Shown: positions 57,426 through 64,000 of the stretch, piece by piece | How positions within the stretch are numbered: the first letter of the stretch is position 1 | How the letters are laid out: each line of letters starts with the position of its first letter | Source: Arsukibacterium sp. MJ3 | Lineage (GTDB): Bacteria > Pseudomonadota > Gammaproteobacteria > Enterobacterales > Alteromonadaceae | DNA: 64,000 nt | NCBI RefSeq assembly: GCF_000987765.1 | Contig: NZ_LAHP01000009.1 | Coordinates: 82,258 to 146,257, forward strand | Direction: 5' to 3' | Program-made: the position numbers and the translations under genes | Notes under the pieces: generated by a model | Seen by the model: only the letters and a program-made list of their open reading frames with translations | Databases searched by the model: none | What the model was told of the DNA's origin: nothing

Positions 57426-60389
57426 GTGTTCAGATATATTGCTGCAGCAATGCTGTTATTTAGCTGTGCCAATTTACAGGCATTGCCGGGTTTACTGGAC
57501 AAGCAGTCATTGCTGTATCAGGGTTGGTCAGTTGACGCTGGCTTACCGCAGGTGTCAGTAACTGCGATGGTGCAAGACTCGCAAGGTTTTATCTGGCTGG
57601 GCACCCAAGGCGGGCTGGCCCGGTTCGATGGCAATAAGTTTACGGTATTTAACACCGCGAATACGCCGGCACTGTTATCCAATTTAATTACCACACTCTA
57701 TATAGATAGTAACCAGCGCTTGTGGATTGGTACCGTAAGTGGCCTGAGTTATTATGAAAATGGCCAATTTTATGCCGCTGAGTATGTTGCTAATGATGCA
57801 ACAAATGATGCTACAAACAAGCGAACGATAACAGTAGGTGCGGTAAGCAGTTTTGCTGAATTGCCAGATGGCCGGTTTTTTATTGGTGCCAGTCAGTTAT
57901 TTGAGTGGCAAGAGCAGCAGTTGCAACCGGTGGTGCAACACCAAAGCCAGGTATTTCAGCTGTATCAGCAAGGCGATACCCTTTGGATTGGCGGCCAGCA
58001 TGGTTTTGCTACCTTTACCGCCAATAACTATCGTTGGTTTGACGCACCGGCCTCTGTAGAAGCGTTGCAGATGTCTGAACTGGCCATTGTGAAAGAGGCT
58101 GTGTATTTGGGCACCAATAAGGGGCTGTATCGCTGGCAGCAGCGTAGCTGGCGTAAATTGGAACTGCCTGGAGTGCCTGCTAATAGCCGGATTGAACTAT
58201 TGTATCTGGATAAACAGCAACAACTTTGGGTGTCTACTTTTGATGCTTTATATAAAATAAAATCGGGCCAAATTACTCAAATTGAGTTACCAGGAGATAG
58301 CAATAAGGCCTTTAGCTGGATTGAAAGCATGCTGGAAGATCAGCATCAGAATATTTGGCTGGGTAGCCGAACGCATGGCGTTATGCGTTTACGCTCGGCC
58401 CTTACTGAACGCTATAGTGTGGCTGAGGGCGTGCCGGATCCTTACAGCTGGGCGGTAATGCCGTGGCAACGTCATCTTATGGTGGGTACCAGCCAGGGCA
58501 TGGCGTTACTAAAAGACGGGCAGTTTCAGCCGTTGTTAGCCAACAAACAACTGCCTAGCCCCTTCGTTTACAGCATGTTGCAAGACCAGCAGAATTTGTG
58601 GGTGGGCACCCGGGCGGGTTTAAGTTTATTACATAGTGACACCCTGGCTTGGCAGCAAAATTTTCCAGAAACTGCACATTTACTGATCACCAGCCTAGTT
58701 GCTGAGCAACAACGAATATGGGTAGGTAGTAATGGTGGTTTGTACGTTGTTGAAAATGGCCAATTGTCGCAGCAGGGTATAGCGTTGCCGCTAACAGAAA
58801 TAAGCATTAGGGCATTATTGCCCGATAGCCTTGGCCGGTTATGGGTTGGCACGGAAGCAGGATTATATTTACGCGATACCGACGGCTTTAAACCATTAAA
58901 CGATATGCCACTGACGGGCCGTTTTATCAGCGCTATTGCTGAGTTACCTGATGGCAATATGTTAATTGGCAGTTTTGATCAAGGATTTGTACTGGGGCAG
59001 CCCGGTAACTGGCGGCAGTTTACACAGAAAAATGGTTTGCCAGGCAATGGTGTTATGCACGTGGAATTGGTTAATGACAAGCTGGTGATCAGTAGTTTCG
59101 AAGGATTTTATCGGCTGGACTACAGTGCATTACTTAAGGGCGAAGTTAGTCAGCTTTATATGTTGGTTGACGACCGGCAGCCTGAAACCGCTACCGACTC
59201 ACACCGTTGTTGCAATGGTGCCGGCAGTAATAAAGGCGCGGTGCATCAGGGCCGACTATGGTACCCCACGCTGGATGGCATTATCGCCTTACGGTTAGAC
59301 CGGTTAAAAGATTATGCCCCGGTACCGACACCCGTTATAAAAAGTTTAGCGGTAGCCAACGGTAAGTATACCGCTGCTAACGTTAAGTTAGCACCGGCAC
59401 AACGCGACTGGCATTTTCGCTACAGTGCCCCTTATTATTATCAGGCTTCGTCGATTGAAACACGCTATCAGCTTGAAGGCTATGAGCAAAACTGGGTTAA
59501 CGCAGGCAGCCGTCGCGAAGCGTTTTATACTAATTTACCACCCGGGCATTATCGTTTTCAGGTGCAGGTAAAAATTGCCGGTGATTACCGTTGGAGTGAC
59601 GCTGCGGCAATGGAAGTAGACTTAACACCTTACTGGCATGAAACCCTAACCGCCCGAATGGTGCTATTTAGTGTATTGCTGTTACTGTTTTGGCTGGTGT
59701 ACCGTTTAAGGTTGGCATCGTTAGCCAACGCCCGCGCAGCGCTGAGCCGCCAGGTTACCGAGCGCACGCAGGAACTGTATCAGGCCAATCAAAAATTGCA
59801 GCAAATGAGCATGCAAGATGCACTTACTGAGTTGCATAACAGGCATTATCTGGATGTAAATATTGATGCTATGTTGGCAAGGGCACAACGTAATAATCAG
59901 CCACTGGCCTGGGTTTTACTGGATTTAGACCATTTTAAGCGAATTAACGACCGGTATGGCCACCAGTTAGGTGATAGCGCTTTACAGCATTTTGCGGGTA
60001 TTTTGCAACAACACAGCCGCAGTAACGACCACTTACTGCGTTGGGGCGGCGAAGAGTTTTTGCTGGTACTGGAGCAAACTAGTGAGGTGCAGCATTATAT
60101 TGAGCGTTTGCAGCAACGGGTGCAGCAATATCCTTGGCAGCAGCAGCTAGGTATTCCTGTTAGCGTTACTTGCTCTATTGGTGCCATTATTCAGCCGCTG
60201 GGTTGGGATTGGGAATACAGCTTATATTTGGCCGATGCCGCCTTGTATAAAGTTAAAAACGCTGGCCGGGCTGATTATATGCTATTGCAACCAGGGCCAG
60301 CGGCTCCCGCCAGTTTAAGTAGTGCCGATAAAAAAACGGAGCTGGATGAAGTGTTAGCCAAACAGTGGGTAGTGGCTAGCCGCAGTTAG
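57426..60389 (+). CDS. Two-component-propeller sensor diguanylate cyclase
   Basis: 987 aa with GTG start preceded by AAGGAG. A signal peptide (about 1-20) is followed by a beta-propeller of Reg_prop repeats (25-620; recurring I-W-L-G-T, L-W-I-G-T, L-W-V-G-T). Next come a Y_Y_Y domain (about 660-735, ending Y-R-F-Q-V-Q-V), one membrane helix (about 742-762), a short coiled coil, and a GGDEF domain with G874-G-E-E-F. An RxxD I-site (R865-S-N-D868) sits five residues before it. It probably senses a periplasmic signal and makes c-di-GMP. The ligand is unknown. Confidence 0.93.
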   Translation: MFRYIAAAMLLFSCANLQALPGLLDKQSLLYQGWSVDAGLPQVSVTAMVQDSQGFIWLGTQGGLARFDGNKFTVFNTANTPALLSNLITTLYIDSNQRLWIGTVSGLSYYENGQFYAAEYVANDATNDATNKRTITVGAVSSFAELPDGRFFIGASQLFEWQEQQLQPVVQHQSQVFQLYQQGDTLWIGGQHGFATFTANNYRWFDAPASVEALQMSELAIVKEAVYLGTNKGLYRWQQRSWRKLELPGVPANSRIELLYLDKQQQLWVSTFDALYKIKSGQITQIELPGDSNKAFSWIESMLEDQHQNIWLGSRTHGVMRLRSALTERYSVAEGVPDPYSWAVMPWQRHLMVGTSQGMALLKDGQFQPLLANKQLPSPFVYSMLQDQQNLWVGTRAGLSLLHSDTLAWQQNFPETAHLLITSLVAEQQRIWVGSNGGLYVVENGQLSQQGIALPLTEISIRALLPDSLGRLWVGTEAGLYLRDTDGFKPLNDMPLTGRFISAIAELPDGNMLIGSFDQGFVLGQPGNWRQFTQKNGLPGNGVMHVELVNDKLVISSFEGFYRLDYSALLKGEVSQLYMLVDDRQPETATDSHRCCNGAGSNKGAVHQGRLWYPTLDGIIALRLDRLKDYAPVPTPVIKSLAVANGKYTAANVKLAPAQRDWHFRYSAPYYYQASSIETRYQLEGYEQNWVNAGSRREAFYTNLPPGHYRFQVQVKIAGDYRWSDAAAMEVDLTPYWHETLTARMVLFSVLLLLFWLVYRLRLASLANARAALSRQVTERTQELYQANQKLQQMSMQDALTELHNRHYLDVNIDAMLARAQRNNQPLAWVLLDLDHFKRINDRYGHQLGDSALQHFAGILQQHSRSNDHLLRWGGEEFLLVLEQTSEVQHYIERLQQRVQQYPWQQQLGIPVSVTCSIGAIIQPLGWDWEYSLYLADAALYKVKNAGRADYMLLQPGPAAPASLSSADKKTELDEVLAKQWVVASRS

Positions 60390-60709
60390 CCAGTAGCCAA
60401 ATATACACAGCAGGCAGTAGATTAATAAAAGCCCAAGTTATTTCTATATCAAGCCAAGGCAAGTGGCCGAGATTGTGCCATATTCAGTACTGAATAAGCT
60501 ATTTTGTAAAATCTGATATGACGTTGTGATTATGCTTAAAGTACTGAAATAAATAATTATTCCACGTTTGATCTACTTGTAGAGCATAAAAATTAATTGC
60601 TTACAATCAGTGCCTTGAGTTTATGGATTGAGCGCTTATTGATTTTAACTCACCACTTTACCCACCGTTTATTCGTTGCTTATTTACAGCATTGAGGACA
60701 GTTTGGGGT
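60390..60709. other. Intergenic region between GGDEF gene and toxin gene
   Basis: 320 bp of AT-rich DNA between two convergent genes. A TTCAGTACTGAA palindrome is at 60483-60494. No convincing gene, RNA or strong terminator was seen. Confidence 0.6.
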
Positions 60710-61282
60710 TCAGAATAGCAGTTTAAATGGGCTTAACCTCGTTACTGTCTCTGGCAGCTTTTGTTTTAGCAAGCAATCCAGGTATTGCTCTGGATCAAAA
60801 GGTGGATTCTTCAGGCTGGCTCTATGCCGTCTTACAGCTTCCAAAACAGATCCAATATTCAACTCCATCAGATCGGTTATAAAGTCATCCGGGTGAATCG
60901 CTTTGAGGCTGTATTTACTGAGCGCCTGGTCTGGGAAATCTTTTAAGTTAAAAGTCACAATTGCTTCTGCGCGAGTTTGAATAGCAGCCGCTACGACATG
61001 CCGATCGTCTTCATCTGGTAATGCTATTGATGTAATCAAAGGTTGGTAGTTTGTAACTAATGAACCAGGTACATGCTGATCCATCAGATCGCGTACTTTA
61101 TCAAGTTTGGCCTGGGTTAAGTCAGGTCTGCTTGCCAGTAAGTTTCTAATCCATTCGTCATGAATATCGGCAGACCAACGTGCCCTGAACTGGCCACTTA
61201 ATGCGAGGTACATTAAAAGGCTTCTAAGCGGCGCAGGGTACAACACGCAGGCATCAAACACTACGGTGTAGTTTGAGCTCAT
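60710..61282 (-). CDS. PIN-domain protein, putative toxin (VapC-like)
   Basis: 190 aa. PIN signatures: V-V-F-D10-A-C-V-L-Y at the N-terminus, D-I-H-D-E-W-I-R-N in the second acidic position, and L-P-D-E-D-D-R-H-V-V-A-A-A-I with V-T-F-N-L-K-D-F-P near the third. It is longer than classical VapC (about 130 aa), having an extra C-terminal helical part. Likely an RNase toxin. Its start overlaps the antitoxin stop by 1 bp. Confidence 0.85.
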   Translation of the reverse strand: MSSNYTVVFDACVLYPAPLRSLLMYLALSGQFRARWSADIHDEWIRNLLASRPDLTQAKLDKVRDLMDQHVPGSLVTNYQPLITSIALPDEDDRHVVAAAIQTRAEAIVTFNLKDFPDQALSKYSLKAIHPDDFITDLMELNIGSVLEAVRRHRASLKNPPFDPEQYLDCLLKQKLPETVTRLSPFKLLF

Positions 61283-61734
61283 TAGTATCCCAGTCCTAAT
61301 TCCTGGTCGAGTTGAGCTAGTTCATCAAGCACTTGTAGTCTTCGTGCTTCTAACTGGCTTTGATAACGCCTTAAATCATTAAAACGTACTTTTCTGCGAT
61401 TACCGGTTCTGTGAAATGGCAGCGCGCCTTCGTCAAGTAGTTTAATTAAGGTGGGCCGTGATACGTTCAGCAGATCAGCCGCTTCTTGGGTAGTCAGCTC
61501 AGCATGGATCGGCACCAACTTTACAGTATTGCCTTCACCCAGTTCGGTTAGAATGTTTACCATTAGGCGAAGGGCACTCACCGGGATTTCAACTTGTTTA
61601 AGTTGACCATCAGGTGAGCTAAGTGCCAGCGACTGCACGTCTAATTTAGTTTCAATTACGGCAGCAAGTTCCTGGCTGCACAGCTTTGCTAAGGCCGCTT
61701 CGTGTGCGGTCGGCAGTTGTTGATAGGCTTGCAT
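61282..61734 (-). CDS. Excisionase-type HTH antitoxin
   Basis: 150 aa. A central MerR/excisionase-like HTH (L-T-T-Q-E-A-A-D-L-L-N-V-S-R-P-T-L-I-K-L-L, then F-H-R-T-G-N-R-R-K-V-R-F) is preceded by a partly helical N-terminal region and followed by a toxin-neutralising tail L-D-E-L-A-Q-L-D-Q-E-L-G-L. It precedes the PIN gene and lies behind a 9-bp repeat operator, consistent with autoregulation of a type II toxin-antitoxin pair. A copy of the tail-coding sequence occurs at 63816-63875. Confidence 0.8.
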   Translation of the reverse strand: MQAYQQLPTAHEAALAKLCSQELAAVIETKLDVQSLALSSPDGQLKQVEIPVSALRLMVNILTELGEGNTVKLVPIHAELTTQEAADLLNVSRPTLIKLLDEGALPFHRTGNRRKVRFNDLRRYQSQLEARRLQVLDELAQLDQELGLGY

Positions 61735-61769
61735 AGAAAGTTACTCCAGAAATTAAATACCACAATATT

Positions 61770-61834
61770 ATTCGCATTATTCGAAATGATGTCAAGCTAT
61801 TCGAAATATTCGAAATATTCGAAATATTCGAAAT
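61770..61834 (-). promoter_or_regulatory. 9-bp iteron operator of the toxin-antitoxin operon
   Basis: Unit ATTCGAAAT occurs four times head-to-tail at 61799-61834 and once at 61779-61787 with a degenerate unit (ATTCGCATT) next to it at 61770-61778; 11 bp separate the two groups. Each unit carries a TTCGAA palindrome (61780, 61800, 61809, 61818, 61827). It begins 36 bp upstream of the antitoxin start, so it should overlap the promoter. Probably bound by the antitoxin. Confidence 0.75.
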
Positions 61835-61966
61835 GGCATGAGATTGTCTGGCTCAGGTCAGTTTGCTATCGTTGACACGCTGCTTCCCTACCGCAGTTTT
61901 ACGAGGAAGTAGTTAGTAGATATACTGGTTGTTTAGTAAATATTGACATAGTACAGAGCAATCAGA

Positions 61967-62974
61967 ATGAAAGCAGGCCGTAACGACCCATGCCCGTGTG
62001 GCAGTGGTAAAAAATACAAACAGTGCTGCATCAACGCTACATCTAAACAACATAGTGATGTATTTGACGATATTGCGCAGACTGTGGCGATGAATCTGAA
62101 TCTGACGCTTGAGGAGTTAAACCTTGCAGCGCAGCAGAGAATGGCAGAGCGCAATAACAGACCTAGTGCTGATTTTTGCGGTTTGACACCAACCCAAATG
62201 GCGAACTGGCTGTATGCCCCTTTTAGCGAAGTGGCCGGGGTTAAAATCAGGACACCTGAAGACTTATCAACCAGCCCGGTAATGCGTTATTTAGCGTTAA
62301 TTGTTGATGAGGCTATGCAAAATGATGGCTATTTTAAAGCAACCAGCAAAGGCAATCTACCAGCAAAGTTAGCAAAGCAAGCCAGCGATTTATTGCCAGA
62401 GTTTGCAGTTAACCAACACCGCACCAATATTAGTATCAGTGAATTTGCCGGCATTAATGAAGATAAATTTAACGCCTTGCACTATAGCCGGATTTTGGCT
62501 GAAATTAGCGGCATTATTTATTTAAGATCTGGTCGTTTTCATCTTAAAAAAGCAGCGCAAAGGCAATATCAAACCCAAGGCATCCAGGCTTTTTTCATAC
62601 CCATGCTGGAAGCAGCAATTACCAAGTACAACTGGGGTTACCTGGATAGCTTTGAGCATGATGTTGAGTTAAGAACCTTTTGGTTGTTTATGCTGTGGCG
62701 TCTGCAAAGCCACGGTTCTGTTGATCAGTTGATTGACGATGTGGCGAAAGCTTTCCCAGACTTGCTGCACCAGCTGACACCTGATGAGCATTTTTCATCT
62801 GTCAGGCTACTGAGCTTACTGATCGAGTCACGCTTTATTGAGCGTTTCTTACAGTTTTGGGGGTTTGTAGTTGCGGATCCGAAAAAGATTTTTGCCAAAG
62901 AGCGCATACCACGACAGGCCAGTATACAGCCGCTACTAACACAAACTTTTCACTTTACTGTCAACGGGCATTAA
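61967..62974 (+). CDS. SEC-C metal-binding motif protein (function unknown)
   Basis: 335 aa. The N-terminus is a SEC-C zinc motif, C9-x-C11-x8-C20-C21 ([16 protein letters not shown]), almost the same as the SecA tail. The rest is helical with no recognised domain and ends F-T-V-N-G-H. Divergent from the antitoxin gene across 232 bp that includes the iterons. SEC-C proteins of this kind occur in accessory regions; role unknown. Confidence 0.75.
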   Translation: MKAGRNDPCPCGSGKKYKQCCINATSKQHSDVFDDIAQTVAMNLNLTLEELNLAAQQRMAERNNRPSADFCGLTPTQMANWLYAPFSEVAGVKIRTPEDLSTSPVMRYLALIVDEAMQNDGYFKATSKGNLPAKLAKQASDLLPEFAVNQHRTNISISEFAGINEDKFNALHYSRILAEISGIIYLRSGRFHLKKAAQRQYQTQGIQAFFIPMLEAAITKYNWGYLDSFEHDVELRTFWLFMLWRLQSHGSVDQLIDDVAKAFPDLLHQLTPDEHFSSVRLLSLLIESRFIERFLQFWGFVVADPKKIFAKERIPRQASIQPLLTQTFHFTVNGH

Positions 62975-63093
62975 GGCGTTATGACGAAACGATTTTTTAC
63001 TTATTAAGTAATATTTTGTAAACGCCATGATTGGCAACTTGCTGGCTTCAGTCTACAATTAATTACTAAATAAGTTATTATAAGTGCACCTAT

Positions 63094-63294
63094 ATGACAA
63101 AAGCTGACAAATTACTGCGTGTTTTTGCCAGCGCGGTGAAGGCTGGCGGTGGTATTCACACTAAAAGGCCAGTTGAGCAGCTTGCCGCTAACCTGTATTT
63201 TGACCCTGATATCAAAATGTATCGCGCCAATACCGAACAAGCTTTGACGGACCTAAAGTACTGTCAGCGTAACCTACATATGCTGCAAAATTAA
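63094..63294 (+). CDS. Small hypothetical protein, possibly truncated
   Basis: 66 aa. No family recognised. Charged and helical, with F-A-S-A-V-K-A-G-G-G-I-H-T-K-R-P-V-E-Q-L-A. The reading frame continues past the TAA for another 50 codons to 63447 without interruption, so the gene may be the front of a longer protein broken by a stop. Lies 119 bp after the SEC-C gene. Confidence 0.35.
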   Translation: MTKADKLLRVFASAVKAGGGIHTKRPVEQLAANLYFDPDIKMYRANTEQALTDLKYCQRNLHMLQN

Positions 63295-63683
63295 AAGAGA
63301 GATGAGACATTTATTCCGAGGCGAATCAAAGCGCGTACGGTGGATAACCCGGAGTATTGGGCTTATGTGCAATCGGAGGTAAGTGCTTCGGCCACAGAGT
63401 TATTGGGTAACAGTTTACCTAAGAACAAGTTTGATATGGGGCTCTGAAGCTTGTCGAACGGTACTAAGAATTTCTGAGTGCGTTTGATGAGGTTATTAAC
63501 CTTGCTATTCGCTTCACTGAGTGAGCAGATTAGCTAACGTATTCACATCAACAAGGTAAACCCGGCAACTGCTAGCCGGCATTTGGCTCAGTTAGTAGCG
63601 GTGAGGTGCTTCAGTTTCGGATATCTACATTCTTCGGTTTATCATTCAACTCGAACATAAATTGAAAAGAGTGTGGTGCATAC
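63295..63683. other. Gene-poor region with in-frame ORF remnant
   Basis: The first 150 bases continue the frame of the preceding small ORF (K-R-D-E-T-F-I-P-R-R-I-K-A-R, ending F-D-M-G-L-stop at 63447). The remaining 236 bp has no coding or RNA feature that I recognise. Together with the antitoxin fragment and IS end nearby this looks like degraded accessory DNA. Confidence 0.5.
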
Positions 63684-63941
63684 TTATCGCGCATACTTGC
63701 GTTTTAGGTCTGAAATAGATTTGTGATCGCTACTTTTTTCCAAAGGCAGCCCTTCGTAGCTCAGGCTAACCTTATAATTTTCCATATTAGGGGTAAATTT
63801 AGGCTGAAGTTCATTGGTAACCAATCCTAATTCCTGATCGAGTTGCGCCAGTTCATCAAGCGCTTGTAACCGCAGCTCTTTTAGTTGCTCCTCTTGCGTG
63901 GTGCGTATTTCGGTTTGTCCGGCCACCTGTTCCGGTTTCAT
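63684..63941 (-). pseudogene. Antitoxin-tail fragment fused to an IS end
   Basis: 85-codon ORF. Codons 22-40 (L-R-L-Q-A-L-D-E-L-A-Q-L-D-Q-E-L-G-L) copy the C-terminus of the antitoxin at 61282-61734, and the DNA matches too (CCTAATTCCTGRTCGAGTTG). The ATG at 63941 lies inside IS-like terminal repeats. The remaining C-terminal half (E-L-Q-P-K-F-T-P-N-M) is unrelated. Probably a chimeric relic, though it could be translated. Confidence 0.55.
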
Positions 63942-64000
63942 CCGGCCAGGCGTTTCGGTGTGATCCGGCCAGCATGATCTGACCTTCGTTTATGCTCTCT
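63908..64000. mobile_element. Terminal multiple-repeat end of a probable IS21-family element
   Basis: Three imperfect 22-24 bp repeats of the form T-T-(C)-CGG-x-x-x-x-(T/A)TCCGGCCA: 63908-63929, 63930-63952 and 63953-63976. Serial repeats with CCGGCCA and TTCGG words are typical of IS21-family ends. The element body would lie to the right, outside the window. The call is tentative because no IstA/IstB is visible. Confidence 0.5.

Noticed and set aside
61770..61834. Short regular repeats as a possible CRISPR array
   Set aside because: Units are 9 bp and mostly contiguous with no spacers, and no cas gene is present; better explained as an operator.

Overview
The window is a contiguous piece of a gammaproteobacterial chromosome. 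Gene order and protein sequences (complete dcw cluster, pilA/pilBCD-coaE-zapD-yacG, gmk-rpoZ-spoT-recG, metR/metE with apparent MetJ boxes, a PEP-CTERM protein with a V-P-A-P tail) look most like the Rheinheimera/Alishewanella group. That placement is inferred from gene content; no database was searched. No rRNA, tRNA or CRISPR array was seen.

Layout. (1) 1-2562: a murein-peptide catabolism patch, with a partial NlpC/P60 endopeptidase, an L-Ala-D/L-Glu epimerase and a convergent MurR/RpiR-type regulator. (2) 2795-20740: the division and cell-wall cluster mraZ-rsmH-ftsL-ftsI-murE-murF-mraY-murD-ftsW-murG-murC-ddlB-ftsQ-ftsA-ftsZ, then lpxC. It has a recognisable MraZ operator in front, tightly packed genes (most junctions overlap or lie within 3 bp, with 24 bp before ftsZ) and a terminator after lpxC. 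(3) 20756-26793: dciA, secA-mutT, an IalB-like secreted protein, a PEP-CTERM protein and yacG. (4) 27025-34586: zapD, coaE, pilD, pilC, pilB and pilA on the minus strand. Between pilA and pilB lies a RAYT (Y1 transposase) with 24-bp inverted ends and about 0.7 kb of decayed repeats that contain an IS110 transposase remnant. (5) 34874-43594: a D-amino-acid aminotransferase, a DUF4392 glutamate cyclase-like gene with pxpCBA, metR/metE, and a DUF1445 glutamate cyclase-like gene. The DUF4392 and DUF1445 genes correspond to the two halves of mammalian D-glutamate cyclase. (6) 43851-50065: the sulfate ABC transporter (cysA-sbp-cysT-cysW), then an isopenicillin-N-synthase-like dioxygenase and a Cys/Met-metabolism PLP enzyme. 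In front of the dioxygenase lie five in-register 8-bp MetJ-like boxes. (7) 50074-57249: recG, a solute-binding protein, ridA, spoT, rpoZ, gmk and a DUF4442 protein, all on the minus strand. (8) 57426-64000: a two-component-propeller diguanylate cyclase, then an accessory end with a PIN/excisionase-type toxin-antitoxin pair that has a 9-bp iteron operator, a stand-alone SEC-C protein, small and broken ORFs, a duplicated antitoxin tail, and the multi-repeat end of what looks like an IS21-family element running off the window.

How it fits together: most of the window is conserved housekeeping DNA for cell-wall synthesis, division, secretion, pili and stringent response. The less ordinary parts are a dispersed D-glutamate/5-oxoproline and murein-peptide salvage theme, a probable MetJ-controlled sulfur operon containing an uncharacterised dioxygenase, and two sites of mobile-element debris (32.5-34.1 kb and 63.3-64 kb).
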